The notes: generated by a model not told the origin, from the letters alone. Positions 38,498 to 49,263 are shown, counted from the stretch's first letter. The stretch: DNA of 64,000 nt from Nitrosomonas communis (GCF_001007935.1 NZ_CP011451.1:1426001-1490000), one strand, 5' to 3'. Numbers and translations are program-made.

Positions 38498-38620
38498 TTA
38501 TTCGCGCGCCAAGCGATTCAGATCCAATTCACCGCGTGCCGCTGCGGCGAGCACCTTGGTCAGCGCAGTCTGGATGAAACCGATTTCGTCGACCGTAAAA
38601 CCATGGGTGGTGTAGCTCAT
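38498..38620 (-). CDS. 40-residue phage protein
   Basis: MSYTTHGFTVDEIGFIQTAL opens this very short protein, and the rest is Ala-rich and helical. The ATG at 38620 has AGGAG eight bases upstream; the longer frame to 38692 lacks one. It belongs to the DUF6900/DUF3489 minus-strand unit. Confidence 0.55.
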   Translation of the reverse strand: MSYTTHGFTVDEIGFIQTALTKVLAAAARGELDLNRLARE

Positions 38621-38725
38621 TTTTCTTCTCCTGTTGTTTGTTGATGACGATGACATGAACGCTTCCTTTGAGCAAAAAGACAAGCAGAACATGCACTTTA
38701 TTCAACGAAATGATTGATCCAAATC

Positions 38726-39238
38726 ATGGGATTATCGATTCGCGCGTACGCACGTCATCGCGGTGTCTCCCATGTTGCCGTGATCAAGGCAATCGAAGCT
38801 GGGCGGATTACGCAAGAAACGGATGGCACCATCGATCCTGAACGAGCAGATCGGGATTGGGAGCAGAACACAGCCTTCCCGCACAAGAAAAGCACCATGC
38901 AAAACCACACAGCTGCAGAATCGATTTCTTCTGCGACATCTTCCAATGGCACGTCACTTTTACAGGCGCGTACGGTCAACGAAGTCGTCAAGGCGCAAAC
39001 TAACAAAGTACGGCTAGCACAACTCAAGGGTGAACTCGTCGACCGGCCACAAGCGATCGCGCATGTGTTCAAGCTGGCCAGAACGGAACGCGATGCTTGG
39101 CTCAATTGGCCCGCGCGCATCTCGGCGCAGTTAGCAGCCAAACTCGATGTCGACCCGCATGTGATGCACGTCGCGTTGGAAGCCGCGGTGCGTGAGCATC
39201 TGCAGGAATTGGGTGAACTGCGTCCCAGGGTAGACTGA
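38726..39238 (+). CDS. Terminase small-subunit-like protein
   Basis: A 170-residue protein starting MGLSIRAYARHRGVSHVAVI. The N-terminal helix-turn-helix and the DPERADRDWEQNT phrase match the Nu1-type DNA-recognition domain of phage small terminases. A Ser/Thr-rich linker (about 50-75) leads to a helical part (ARTERDAWLNWPARISAQLA). It ends one base before the large-terminase start, the normal order in cos-type phages. It would choose the packaging site on phage DNA; the partner is destroyed, so it has no function here. Confidence 0.7.
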   Translation: MGLSIRAYARHRGVSHVAVIKAIEAGRITQETDGTIDPERADRDWEQNTAFPHKKSTMQNHTAAESISSATSSNGTSLLQARTVNEVVKAQTNKVRLAQLKGELVDRPQAIAHVFKLARTERDAWLNWPARISAQLAAKLDVDPHVMHVALEAAVREHLQELGELRPRVD

Positions 39239-39239
39239 T

Positions 39240-39350
39240 GCAAATTGAGAATTACGAAGGTGCAGAAGAAATTGAGCGTGCCTGGCGCGAGGGATTGACA
39301 CCCGATCCACTGCTCACTGTGTCTGAATGGGCAGATCGCCACCGGATACT
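39240..39350 (+). pseudogene. Phage large terminase (GpA-type), truncated after 37 codons
   Basis: MQIENYEGAEEIERAWREGL is followed by TPDPLLTVSEWADRHRIL, the N-terminal signature of the GpA large terminase family. In intact genes a Ser-Ser-Arg stretch follows; here the frame runs into the left end of an IS3 element at 39351 and stops soon after. The 600 or so missing residues are not found on the far side of the element, where an IS982 remnant begins. The prophage therefore cannot package DNA. Confidence 0.8.
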
Positions 39351-39416
39351 GAAGTGGTACCCAAAAACTGTACAGGTTGTTAAGCTCTGGCAGAATTAAA
39401 AAGGAGCTTAATAACA

Positions 39417-39698
39417 ATGAGTAAAAAGCGCATACAATATTCGAGCGAATTCAAAGCAAAACTAGCGCTGGCAGCGATACGTGGTGATGAAACTGTCCCC
39501 CAATTAGCAGCGCGTTATAATGTACATCCCACGCAGATCAATAGCTGGAAACGGCAACTCATTGAGCAAGCTGCCGAGCTGTTTTGTAAAAATAATACTG
39601 CCGCCAATAAGGAGCAGCCTACAACAGATGACCTGCACCGGGTTATTGGTCAATTGGCGGTAGAACGCGATTTTTTAGCAAGAAAGCTCAATCATTAA
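39417..39698 (+). CDS. IS3-family transposase OrfA
   Basis: A 93-residue HTH protein: IQYSSEFKAKLALAAIRGDE, then VPQLAARYNVHPTQINSWKR, the typical IS3 OrfA fold, with a leucine-zipper-like end (LHRVIGQLAVERDFLARKL). It binds the element ends and is normally fused to OrfB by frameshifting. AAGGAG lies upstream. The frame is intact although OrfB is not. Confidence 0.85.
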   Translation: MSKKRIQYSSEFKAKLALAAIRGDETVPQLAARYNVHPTQINSWKRQLIEQAAELFCKNNTAANKEQPTTDDLHRVIGQLAVERDFLARKLNH

Positions 39699-39718
39699 GT
39701 CTTGTAGAACGCAAAGAG

Positions 39719-40547
39719 ATGATTGAGCCCCATGGCAAACTTAGTCAAACTCGTCAATGTCAGCTGCTGGATCTGGCGCGCTCAACTTATTATTATCAAC
39801 CGCAACCAATCAGTAATGCTGATCTGGTTCTGCTGCGCATGATGGATGAACAGTACTTAAAGACGCCACAATATGGCTCACGCAGTTATGCTACCTGGTT
39901 TCAGCGCCAGGGAATCATGTTAGGGCGCAAGAAAGCCTCTTCCTTAATGAAGACACTCGGTATTGTCAGCATAGCTCCAAAACCCAGGACCAGCATCTCA
40001 AGCAAACAGCATAAGGTCTATCCTTATCTGCTTAGAGAACTTGTCATTAATAAACCCAATCAGGTTTGGGCTGCCGACATAACCTATGTCCCCATGGAGA
40101 AAGGCTTTGGCTATCTGGTTGCCATCATCGACTGGCATTCGCGTAAGGTGTTGAGCTGGCGCTTGTCCAATACCTTGGATACTGACTTTTGTACTCAGGC
40201 GCTGGAGGCAGCCATCCAGGATTATGGCTGTCCACAGATCATGAATACCGACCAGGGCGTACAGTTTACCAGCGAAGCATTTACCTCCATACTAAAAGAT
40301 CATCATATTCAGATCAGCATGGATGGCAAGGGGGTGCTACTATGACAACATTTTTGTTGAACGACTTTGGCGGACAGTTAAGTATGAGCTTTTATATACC
40401 AGAGAATTCAATAATCTGAAGGAGATAAAGCAGAATTTATCCACATGGTTTGAATGGTACAATCAAGAACGATTTCATCAAAGCCTTGACCGTCTTACGC
40501 CTGATGAAATCTACTATAGTGATCCAAGAATTGATCGGGTTGCCTGA
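39719..40547 (+). pseudogene. IS3-family transposase OrfB, frameshifted
   Basis: The integrase catalytic domain is present: NKPNQVWAADITYVPMEKGF with the first Asp and MNTDQGVQFTSEAF with the second. The frame then breaks at 40330-40337: five G stand where four would give the expected GKGCYYDN sequence. The remaining FVERLWRTVKYELLY with the catalytic Glu lies in another frame that runs to 40547. A single added G thus separates the third catalytic residue from the first two. Confidence 0.8.
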
Positions 40548-40614
40548 ACCTGTTTAACTATACATATCAGAGCTGAACTTTCTTTCAGGTTGTCCAGTTA
40601 CAGGGAACCACATC

Positions 40615-41461
40615 ACTGGAAGAGCCTGAGGGAGTCTGATATTAAGCGAGGGATTCTTCTCACGAATGGTGTAAGCCACCAGCCCGGCTATCAGATTAAC
40701 AAAGAAGTTAAATGGGCTGCGATGACGGGAATGCTCGATTTGCGAGATATTTTTCAATTGATCATTGACGGTCTCAATAATTGAGCGTTTACGTAACAAG
40801 AGCTTGTCAAACAGCGGCAATAGCTTGTTTTTCATGTTGTTGCGTACCTTAGTAACAAGCTGCACGCCTTGCTCCTAGAGTTGATCAAAGAGCGATTGCG
40901 AAATGTAGCCCCGGTCACCAAAGAGTTTGCCAAATAAAGAGCGCGTCAACTCTGGTACCGGGTCACGGTCATCCACATTGCCCGCCGTGATTTTGACTCC
41001 CAGCAATTCCCCTGGTCATTAGTGACCAGGTGCAGCTTGAACCCATAAAACCAATCCACACTGGTCTTTTCCCGAGCAGCAAACTCTGCCATTACTTGAT
41101 GCGACCCAATGCGGTGATTGAGGCACACACTGATCCTGGTCGAATCAATGAAGCTGATCCCACTGCATTGTCCAAATCGGCTGGTCAGAAAACAACACAA
41201 AGGCGCCAGGCTACCTTGCAGCAACTCAACAAAGCGGTGATAGCTCACCAAATCCTGAAAAATAGCACCGCTGGTACCTCAACACGTAATTCAGGTAATA
41301 GTGCTCAATTGTCCGATAAGCGGATAGATGGAACCCCACCATGATGGTCATGACTTTACTTAGACACAGCGCTCGTTGCCGCCGGCGCCGTTTCAGCGAC
41401 GACCCTAATAAGCACTGCTCCTACTATGGCTCAAACTCTTTATAGAACCTGTCACTTGTAA
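40615..41461 (-). pseudogene. IS982-family transposase, degenerate
   Basis: Pieces of one transposase occur in order on the minus strand: LCLSKVMTIMVGFHLSAYRT (about 41390-41330), then GISFIDSTRISVCLNHRIGS with the first Asp, then [17 protein letters not shown], and finally [20 protein letters not shown] with a C-terminal [20 protein letters not shown]. This order and wording are those of IS982. At least two frameshifts (near 41250 and 41000) and a TAG near 40877 break it. A shorter footprint of the same family end is at 51068-51132. Confidence 0.78.
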
Positions 41462-42150
41462 AAAAAATCGTTATCATACCTATTGGAACCTGACTCCTCT
41501 CATGATGAATTTTTTTTCTAAACCGCTTCATCATAAAGAATCAAAGCTTCTTTTACCCCTTTTCTTATGCCGAACTCATGTTATTAAATAAAACTTCCTA
41601 TTTTTTTATGGGTTTTCTTTAGATTAAATTAAGGTCTCCACTTATTTTAACATTCACCAAACAAATATATCTTTTGAACTAATTTAGATTAAGACTGAAA
41701 TTAAGCTTCTAGCTCAATCTAAGATGTTAAACATAATATTTTTACTATACAACGAGGTGGGTTTATGATCCGTACGTTTTCCCAGTGGGCGTCTGTTTTA
41801 TGTTGCTTGGCATCATTATCAGCGTGAAGAGCAGCAAGTGCATGGTTGTGAACGGCGCAAGCTGGGAGAAAAGCGCTAATATCGGCCAGTACAACTGTAG
41901 TAACGCCGCAACAAATCAGGCAGGGGAAGCGAGTAGCGGCGCTGACATCTTGGTTGTGAATATCTTCAATTTTAAGAGCGAGCATTGCATAGGCGTTCAC
42001 AGAGAGAGCAGTTAAACGGTGCACAGCGGAAACAATTTGCCTGTGACTACAACGGCACGTAGGCGGTATATAGCATATATATTAGCACCCCTCAGTTTGA
42101 GTTGATGTTCTTGCCAGTATTGCAGGTTATTACTCGTGCTATTTATATTT
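41462..42150. other. AT-rich spacer with a possible lectin-like gene relic
   Basis: No intact gene is convincing. A short plus-strand frame at 41785-42015 encodes KSSKCMVVNGASWEKSANIG followed by QYNCSN, which resembles one repeat of a ricin-type beta-trefoil lectin, but it lacks a ribosome site and the QxW motif. The rest is AT-rich and featureless. Confidence 0.35.
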
Positions 42151-42891
42151 GGGTCTTAGGAAGTTAAAGCGGGTTTAGACGTAATAATTTAAGAATTTGA
42201 AGATAGAGATTATCATGTCGATGATTAAAACGAAATTCGGTTTCTTTCAGGTGAAGATAAAAAGTATGCTCAGGCACGCCATTGAATTTTGCCAAACGTC
42301 TTTTTGCGAAACTCCAGAAAAATTCGATACCGTTAATATGGCGTTCGCCATTGACAAACTTATTATCCCCGTGATGAACCCTCAAATGCTTATCAAAGCC
42401 GATATCGACAATCCATCATAACCACGCCATCCATTCTATTGGATGGATCACGGTATCTGGCGCTACATGTCCACGGATAATGGCTTGCAACGTTGCTTTA
42501 GAACAATCCGGAACAATCTCCGTATACACTTTACCCTGGCGTTTGAGAACCCCGAAAACGATCGTTTTGCCGTAAGCACCTCGACCTCTCTTGCCCCTGA
42601 CTCTCTGTGCACCAAAATAAGACTCGTCAACCTCTACAGAACCTTGCAGAGGCGATTCAAGCTCACAACAACAGGCAATTCGCTGCCGTATTTTAAGGTA
42701 AATGCTATTAACGGATCGAATAGAGATACCGGTCAATTTCGCTGTGCTCGTAGCAGTGAAATCCAGAGAAAAGCACCGAATAAGTTGCCTGAATTTCGCT
42801 TCTCTAATTCGAGAACAAAAGTAGTATCTATTTTTACCATTCATCTCAGTAAGTTAACACACCTTAATAAGTGCTTAACTTCCTAAGACCC
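42151..42891 (-). mobile_element. IS1595-family insertion sequence, decayed
   Basis: Inverted repeats GGGTCTTAGGAAGTTAA bound the element on both ends (42151-42167 and the complement at 42875-42891). It encodes an ISXO2-like transposase with a stop. Its right end interrupts a voltage-gated channel gene. No matching gene fragment is seen at the left side, so a rearrangement probably followed. Confidence 0.75.
42164..42844 (-). pseudogene. IS1595-family (ISXO2-like) transposase, inactivated
   Basis: The frame from 42844 has KLTGISIRSVNSIYLKIRQR, then VEVDESYFGAQRVRGKRGRG with the DDE Asp, TIVFGVLKRQGKVYTEIV and VAPDTVIHP. After two compensating indels around 42425-42440 and a TGA at 42416-42418, it resumes as FDKHLRVHHGDNKFVNGERH and INGIEFFWSFAKRRLAKFNG with the final catalytic Glu/Trp. 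The N-terminal zinc ribbon found in intact members is missing. Confidence 0.78.
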
Positions 42892-43421
42892 ATACTAAAA
42901 TCTTACGCCTGCTTGCAGCAAGCGCAGCGCCGAGCGCGTTGTACTCATAAATGTAGGCCGTGAGCTTGAGGATCCTAAATATCCGCAGCATGCGCAACAA
43001 GCGGATATCTATCAGCACATGAAACTTTGGGAAGAAGAGGGCGAGATACGTCGGCAGAATCGAGATCAGATCGATAATGCCAAAAAAGCTCCGCGCATAG
43101 CGTCCTGGCCGCTCCACGCACGATAACCGTGCAACATATTCGATGGTAAATAGGAATGTGAATCCATTCGAGCACAATGAAGAGCTTTTGGTAGTGCTCC
43201 CCAAGGCTCTGCACACTGCCGAGTATCACTACTAGAACACTCGCGATAATTGCAAGCAATAGCACCACGTCAAACGCTTTGCCTGCCGGCGTGTCCGCTT
43301 CAAAGATGACCGTGAATAACTTGCGCTTATACCCTCTCTCAGGTCGACCGAAAGCGTCAGACTCAGATGAAGGTATCGTCTCCTTATGAGCAGGACGAGG
43401 TGAAGTGGGTTTTATGTTCAT
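42892..43421 (-). pseudogene. Voltage-gated ion channel, frameshifted and truncated by IS1595
   Basis: The frame from ATG 43421 encodes a cytosolic N-terminus and the first voltage-sensor helix (AFDVVLLLAIIASVLVVILG). After a frameshift near 43160 it continues with FLFTIEYVARLSCVERPGRY, SFFGIIDLISILPTYLALFF and the Arg-rich S4 sensor RLLRMLRIFRILKL, ending at AASRRKIL next to the IS. The pore and selectivity filter are missing. The intact parent would be a Kv-like potassium channel of about 270 residues. Confidence 0.82.
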
Positions 43422-44343
43422 AATGAACGCAAGGTGCGCTGTGTTTAGGGCCGGTGTTCAAACAATTGGGTAGTCGGAACCACTTTTTTTCAAATGCGCA
43501 TATAGAGAGAAAGAAAGACAATATTTTTTCATACTAAAAACCCTTCACTTCCTGTAGTAATTGCTCTGCTGTCAGCTCAAAGGTGGGTAGGAAGACCTCA
43601 TCATGGCTGCGTCCATTAATTATTTACCAAATAGAGATACTGCTCAAGTTTAGCCATATTTTCTTTTTTCTCAAATATAAAATAATGCATTAGATCTAAG
43701 AGATATAAACTGCACTTGGTCATTGATAACTAAGGAAGATTACATGGAGTAAAAATAATGGCGTGCAGCGTGGATAACTTTGATTCCCTGCCAGTGCTGG
43801 CATGCTCTTTATTTGAGAAAAGTTTTGGTGGTCAGGGTTACCTCTCACTATTTTATCGATTCGACCCGATAAAGTACTAGCTCTTAAACCAGCATAAGAA
43901 TATCAAGAGCTACTTTATGATCTGATGCAGCTAAAGCTGCGACTTCAAATTCCCTTTATTTAAGCTGTAGCAGTAGTTGTGCACAATTTCTGTGGATAAG
44001 TTTGTGGATAATTGGTAAATATTGCAGCTAAGATATTTAACTGTAATCATATTTACTGCTTTGCTTAAAAATTGATCAATTATATGTTGTTATATTTCAA
44101 TAACTTGTATTTTTATTATGCATTGATGCGGACTAGGCTGACTTATAAACTACTTAAAAAAGAGGAAATCGGGGTGTGAATTATTTCTTAAAGTCAAGTG
44201 ATCTAAAATATTTGTAACTTTATCTCCTCACTATCCTTTCTTATGTTGGCAAACGTACAGAAAGACTAGGAAGTCGCAGAGTAATATATATAAACTGATG
44301 AATTAAGTTAAGCAATCTTGCTAGATTGCCTCAAGGGGATATT
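43422..44343. other. Gene-free AT-rich stretch
   Basis: About 900 bases without a supported gene. Short frames are broken by many stops in all six frames, and there is no recognisable IS end with a partner. It probably represents decayed DNA between the channel remnant and the small exported protein. Confidence 0.5.
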
Positions 44344-44622
44344 TTGAGACATTATTCTGCATTGAATAGAAAGCGAATCGCAACAATCTTCAGTGTAATT
44401 ATTTTTGGTATTACGGGCACAAATCATGCTGCAGGTACTGAACAACTCAGGAAGACATTGGGACAAAGAGATGCAATAGGGTCCGCTGCCGGGAGCACTT
44501 CAGAACAAGGTAATTCCCAGCGACGATCTAGCGGCACATTTGATAGCACGCCAGACTCATCCACTGGCACCGTAGAAGATTCATACGGTGGCCCAACAGG
44601 AGATAAATCCAGCGGCTCCTAA
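44344..44622 (+). CDS. Small exported Ser/Gly-rich protein
   Basis: A protein of 92 residues if started at TTG 44344, which has AAGGGGA six bases upstream. The N-terminus MRHYSALNRKRIATIFSVII followed by FGITGTNHAAG is a good Sec signal peptide with an Ala-x-Ala-like cleavage region. The mature part is low in hydrophobic residues and rich in Ser, Gly, Thr and Asp, with no Cys, so it is likely unfolded in the periplasm. No family is recognised. Confidence 0.6.
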   Translation: MRHYSALNRKRIATIFSVIIFGITGTNHAAGTEQLRKTLGQRDAIGSAAGSTSEQGNSQRRSSGTFDSTPDSSTGTVEDSYGGPTGDKSSGS

Positions 44623-44867
44623 AGTTCATTGAACCAAAGTTCTATAGATTATTGACTTATTCTGTATTTCCTTCGCCATAAGCGAAATCAGCAGGAATCA
44701 AGACAAGTTTAGGATTCAGAAGAGCTATTATTTTCCTTAAGTAAGTTAAGTTATACCCCAGACTCTATTGGGAAGCATCCTTGGCCATTCTTAAGTATGT
44801 TTGTTCCGGACTATCTTGGCTTTTCTGCATTCATTATATTGAGTATTTGCAAAATAAAGGAGGCGCT

Positions 44868-46934
44868 ATGTCTGACGAGTCCGATCAAAAAGCAGCTAGA
44901 GGTAAGGGTGGCGAAGTGCACCAACAAGCAGCGGGAGAAATAAAAGTTCTTACTACGCAGCAAGGAAGTCCTATTGCAGATGACCAGAATTCCCTCAAAG
45001 CAGGGGCCCGGGGGCCTACCTTGTTGGAAGATCATGCCCTGCGAGAGAAATTATTTCACTTTGATCATGAACGTATTCCAGAGCGGGTAGTTCATGCTCG
45101 TGGTTTTGGTGTTCACGGTTACTTTGAAACCTATGACTCACTAGCTGACATTACCTGTGCAGATATTTTTCAACGCAAAGGAGAAATCACGCCTGCTTTT
45201 GTACGCTTCTCAACAGTAGTAGGAAGCAAGGGTTCTCCTGATCTCGCTCGTGATGTCCGCGGTTTTGCTGTCAAACTTTATACAGAAGAAGGTAACTGGG
45301 ATATTGTTGGAAATAATATACCGGTTTTCTTTATCCAGGATGCGATCAAATTTCCAGATATGGTCCACTCGGTGAAGGAGGAGCCTGACAGGGGGTTTCC
45401 CCAAGCCCAGTCAGCTCACGATAATTTCTGGGATTTCATTTCCCTCACTCCGGAAAGCATGCACATGATTATGTGGGTGATGTCCGACAGGGCTATTCCG
45501 CGTTCTTTCCGCTTTATGGAAGGTTTCGGGGTTCACAGTTTTCGCATGGTCAATAAGGAGGGGAAAGCAGTCTTCGTCAAATTTCACTGGAAGCCTAAAC
45601 TGGGCCTGCAATCGGTGTTATGGGATGAAGCCGTCAAGGTGAACGGGGCTGATCCGGATTTCCACCGTCGCGATCTGTGGAATGCGATTATTGAAGGTGA
45701 TTTTCCTGAGTGGGAACTGGGATTACAGATATTCGATGATGAATTTGCCGAACAGTTTGAATTTGACGTGTTGGATGCGACCAAAATTATTCCGGAAGAA
45801 CAGATCCCGATACGCGTTGTCGGCCGTTTGGTACTTAACCGGGTGGTAGACAATTTTTTTGCAGAAACTGAGCAGGTTGCCTTTTGTACCCAGAACATAG
45901 TACGAGGTATCGATCACTCTGAAGATCCATTACTGCAAGGCCGGAATTTTTCCTACCTGGATACGCAGCTCAAACGTCTAGGTAGCCCGAATTTTACTCA
46001 TATTCCCATCAACGCGCCTAAATGCCCTGTGCATCACTTCCAACAGGATGGACACATGGCTATATATAATCCAAAAGGACGTGTTAATTATGAGCCCAAT
46101 AGCTGGGGTGATGGTGGTCCGCGCGAGTGTCCTGAAAAAGGCTTTATCAGTTATCCGCAAGAGGTGGGCGGAGAGAAACAGCGCGTGCGTTCCGAAAGCT
46201 TTGCAGATCACTATAGCCAAGCCCGGCAATTTTATATCAGCCAAACACCTATTGAACAGCAACACATCGCCGACGCGCTTGCGTTTGAGCTAAGCAAGGT
46301 GAAAACACCCCGTATTCGAGAGAGAATAGTCTCCCACCTGCTCAACATTGACCAGGAGCTCGCCAGTAAGGTTGCAGAAATGCTGGCAATTGAGGGACTA
46401 CCTCATCCGGCGGAAGCCGCTCTACCCACCCGTTATGATCTGCCCCCTTCGGACAAGCTCAGCATTCTTAAAAATGGCCCGCAGAGTTTCAAAGGTCGCA
46501 AGATAGGCGTCCTTATGAGCGAAGATGGAAATGCCGCTGTGCTGAAGTATCTTGAAGCTGCACTGCAAGAAGAAGGAGCTATTTATGAAGTGATTGCTCC
46601 ACATGCTGGTGAATTGAAGGGAAGCGACGGCGCAATAATCAAAATTGATGAAAAAATAGATGGCGGACCTTCTGTACTGTTTGATGCTATAGTTATCCTC
46701 CCTGGTGCTGAAACAGTCAATATGCTGGTGAGCAATTATGCAGCAGTTAGATTTGTCAGTGATGCTTTCAATCACAATAAATTTATTGGCTATGTGGACG
46801 CAGCTCAACCTTTGCTGAACAAAGCGAATATAGAGGATATGCTCGATAATGGCTGCCATCCCTTGAACGATGAAGCGTCTGTACAGGCTTTTATTGTAAA
46901 GTGCCGAGACCTACGCTACTGGAAGCGGGGCTGA
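44868..46934 (+). CDS. katE: Large-subunit (clade 2) monofunctional catalase, HPII/KatE type
   Basis: A 688-residue catalase that turns H2O2 into water and O2. Active-site His76 is in RVVHARGFG, the distal Asn is in the DIVGNN motif (149-150), and the haem-ligand Tyr363 is in [27 protein letters not shown] is the standard substrate-channel block. Residues from about 535 form the DJ-1/glutamine-amidotransferase-like C-terminal domain typical of large catalases ([20 protein letters not shown]). ATG 44868 is preferred over 44781 because AAAGGAGG lies just before it. The gene is intact among broken neighbours, consistent with selection for oxidative-stress defence. It stands alone with no regulator nearby. 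Confidence 0.95.
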   Translation: MSDESDQKAARGKGGEVHQQAAGEIKVLTTQQGSPIADDQNSLKAGARGPTLLEDHALREKLFHFDHERIPERVVHARGFGVHGYFETYDSLADITCADIFQRKGEITPAFVRFSTVVGSKGSPDLARDVRGFAVKLYTEEGNWDIVGNNIPVFFIQDAIKFPDMVHSVKEEPDRGFPQAQSAHDNFWDFISLTPESMHMIMWVMSDRAIPRSFRFMEGFGVHSFRMVNKEGKAVFVKFHWKPKLGLQSVLWDEAVKVNGADPDFHRRDLWNAIIEGDFPEWELGLQIFDDEFAEQFEFDVLDATKIIPEEQIPIRVVGRLVLNRVVDNFFAETEQVAFCTQNIVRGIDHSEDPLLQGRNFSYLDTQLKRLGSPNFTHIPINAPKCPVHHFQQDGHMAIYNPKGRVNYEPNSWGDGGPRECPEKGFISYPQEVGGEKQRVRSESFADHYSQARQFYISQTPIEQQHIADALAFELSKVKTPRIRERIVSHLLNIDQELASKVAEMLAIEGLPHPAEAALPTRYDLPPSDKLSILKNGPQSFKGRKIGVLMSEDGNAAVLKYLEAALQEEGAIYEVIAPHAGELKGSDGAIIKIDEKIDGGPSVLFDAIVILPGAETVNMLVSNYAAVRFVSDAFNHNKFIGYVDAAQPLLNKANIEDMLDNGCHPLNDEASVQAFIVKCRDLRYWKRG

Positions 46935-47029
46935 GAAACTTAGCATCTATGTTGAGTGTATCACCTCTACAATGTAGATAGACGACGAGCATAATATAGC
47001 AGATCCCGTATAAAATGATTTAGATTTCA

Positions 47030-47240
47030 TAAGCAGCAAAGAGCTGCTCGACGGAACAACCTTCTCTTTTTCTGATGGCTTTGGCCTGGGCCCATTTTAG
47101 TTTGATGGCATTGAAATCTGGAGAATAAGACGGCAAATATTCAAGCGTATGCCCGTCATTGACGATGGCGGTTTGGATATCTTACCGTTGGTGTAAGGTC
47201 GCGTTGTCCATGATGTTCACATAAACGGGCGAGAGTTTGG
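47030..47240 (-). pseudogene. IS630-type transposase C-terminal fragment
   Basis: The minus strand reads VYVNIMDNATLHQR, a TAA stop, then DIQTAIVNDGHTLEYLPSYS and PDFNAIKLKWAQAKAIRKR. The Asp of MDNA and the Pro-Asp-Phe-Asn stretch are DDE motifs of IS630 enzymes. The N-terminal two-thirds are absent and a stop lies in the middle, so it is a relic. Confidence 0.72.
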
Positions 47241-47635
47241 GCAAACTTGCGGATTCTTGTGGACTTCGAGGTTTCTAGGAATCTCACAAATTCACTTACT
47301 TTTTCTCTCTTTGCGTCATTATTCTCTTCTACCCTACCCGTCATTTGAAGATGAAGTCCACAGCCTTATATTTTTTTTAACAATAAAAATCAATTAGTTA
47401 CGCGTGGACGAATCAAGCGGTTTATTTTCAGCATTGGTAGGCAGAGGAAACCGTGGCATTTATAAAGTGTACACTCATGGCAATCTTATTGCCTGGCTAC
47501 GCCCAAATCACTTGGCTCTCTGAGATGCCCACTCATCATAAGTTTCATCAAACTTTTGACCAACAAGCCAACAATATTTTTTTTACTCCAGATACAATGA
47601 AACTTACATTATCCTTACATTAATGGAGATGACTT

Positions 47636-48069
47636 GTGCGACACCTACTGGCTGCAGCACTGGTTTGTGTTCTTACTTTAACGACCTCTGCCTCAATCTT
47701 TGCTGATGAGCAAGGCTCGCCGTCTGCAGCAGTTGAGAATTCTCTGGGGATGAAGTTTGTGCTGGTGCCGGCGGTGAATTTTTGATGGGCAGCGATGAAT
47801 CACCGGATGTGTTGTCAAAGGACTATCCGCAGTACGAGCGCCGCCGTGTGCAGGAACTTGGGGACGAAGCACCAGTGCATCAAGTGCGCATCACTCAACC
47901 TTTCTACCTTGGTCAGTTTGAAGTGACCGTCGGACAGTTTCGTAAATTTTTAGAAGCTTCAGGCTATATCCCAGAGTCGGTGGCAGATGGAACGGGAGGG
48001 TATGGATATAACGCGAATTATGACCCCACCAAATCCGATAGCGGTGAAGCTGAGGTGTGTTGTCAAATA
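47636..48069 (+). pseudogene. Formylglycine-generating-enzyme-like (SUMF1) exported protein, broken
   Basis: GTG 47636 (GGAG eight bases upstream) starts a signal peptide, VRHLLAAALVCVLTLTTSAS, followed by ENSLGMKFVLVP. A missing G near 47772 shifts the frame; the other frame goes on as MGSDESPDVLSKDYPQYERR, then VHQVRITQPFYLGQFEVTVG and FRKFLEASGY. This is the start of the FGE-sulfatase domain. It is cut by an IS3 element at 48070, leaving about half of the domain. Both lesions inactivate it. Confidence 0.82.
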
Positions 48070-48083
48070 TGGAGTCCATATAA

Positions 48084-48940
48084 TTAAGCAGCGAGTAGAT
48101 TTGCATAGTATTGCTGTGTAAATTCTGCTGGTGATAGGTAGCCTAATTTTTCCTGCTTGCGCTGCCGGTTATAAAAGATCTCAATATATTCGGTAATCTC
48201 CTGTTTTGCTTGCAGTCGTGTTTTGAATTTTCGATGATGTACCAATTCGTTTTTAAGAGTTCCCCAGAAGCTTTCCATAGGAGCATTATCCCAGCAATCG
48301 CCTTTGCCACTCATGGAAGAGACTATACCCAATTGTTTCAATATGTCCTGGTAATCGTGCGCACAATATTGGCTACCACGATCCGAGTGAAGAATTAACC
48401 CACTTTCTGGCAGTTTTCTATCAGTTGCGCGAAACAAAGCCTGTATAACCAGCTCCGTCGTCATCCTCTCATTCATGGCATAGCCTATTAATTCGCTATT
48501 AAATAGATCTTTTATACCAGCCAGGTACAGCCAGCCTTCGTCTGTAGGAAGATAGGTGATATCGCTGACCCACGCTTTGCCAGGTGCGCTAACAGCAAAC
48601 TCTCGTTTTAAAATATTGGGAGCGAACGGTAAATGATGTTTAGAATCAGTTGTTACCTTGAATTTCCGCTTTTGCTTACAACGCAAATTCAGCTTCTTGC
48701 GAAGCACTCTCACACGGTATGCTGTAATCTGTACACCCTGATCTACCAGCTCACTATGCAAGCGTTTCACACCGTAGCTCTCTCGGGTGCGTTGGTGTGC
48801 TGCCAATATTTCTATTACCAGCCGTGCATTTTTTGCTCACGCTCACAAGGTGGGCGAATATTCCAGGCATGAAAACCACTCTCTGAAACATCAAGTACAC
48901 GGCACATAAGTGCAACGGGATATTGCTGTCGCAGTGTATC
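48084..48940 (-). pseudogene. IS3-family transposase OrfB
   Basis: From 48806 the frame is continuous: HQRTRESYGVKRLHSELVDQ, then PGKAWVSDITYLPTDEGWLY with the first Asp, LILHSDRGSQYCAHDYQDIL with the second, and GDCWDNAPMESFWGTLKNEL with the Glu. All three DDE residues are present. Upstream, LRQQYPVALMCRVLDVSESG at about 48940-48880 is the normal N-terminus, but it is separated by a frameshift near 48830. Translation could begin internally, yet full activity is unlikely. Confidence 0.72.
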
Positions 48941-48984
48941 ATGTATCAATCATGCCGTATCTCACCGCGACTCCTTCGCGAAAT

Positions 48985-49263
48985 AGGCCGCACACTTTTT
49001 TATGAAATCTCTCTCCATCTAGACTTCTGATAATTGACGTTTAATCCTGGATAACTCTAATTCAAGCTCAGTCAGTGAGCTCTGCTTTTTACCTACAGCT
49101 GTGAGTTCACCTTGCCGGTCCGCATAAACCCAGTTCTTTACCGTTCCCTTAGGTAAAGATAGTCATTTTGCTGCTTCAACCAGCGTTAATCCACTTTCTT
49201 TAAATAACTTGACCGATTGCTCGCGAAACTCCTGGCTATATCGTGTTCGGGGTAATTGTTCCA
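48985..49263 (-). pseudogene. IS3-family transposase OrfA with in-frame stops
   Basis: MEQLPRTRYSQEFREQSVKL begins at ATG 49263, followed by FKESGLTLVEAAK, a TGA, and LSLPKGTVKNWVYADRQGEL. A second stop, TAG, lies in the later coiled-coil part (RIKRQLSEV, stop, MERDFIKK). The HTH is thus cut. Expression of a full transposase is not possible. Confidence 0.72.

Larger units (their letters stand above)
39351..40614 (+). mobile_element. IS3-family insertion sequence inserted in the terminase
   Basis: The ends read GAAGTGGTACCC (left) and GATGTGGTTCCC (right, complement), and ACT flanks both sides as a possible 3-bp duplication. The same right end recurs at 49745-49772 and 63710-63730, so this IS has at least three footprints in the window. 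Because the right side is an IS982 remnant and not terminase, a deletion probably followed insertion. Confidence 0.8.

Noticed and set aside
41719..42024. Minus-strand frame of about 100 codons
   Set aside because: No ribosome site, no recognisable pattern, and it overlaps the equally weak lectin-like relic; it is likely chance.
43468..43490. A possible IS3 end (AGTCGGAACCACTT)
   Set aside because: It matches the true IS ends at only a dozen positions and has no partner or transposase.
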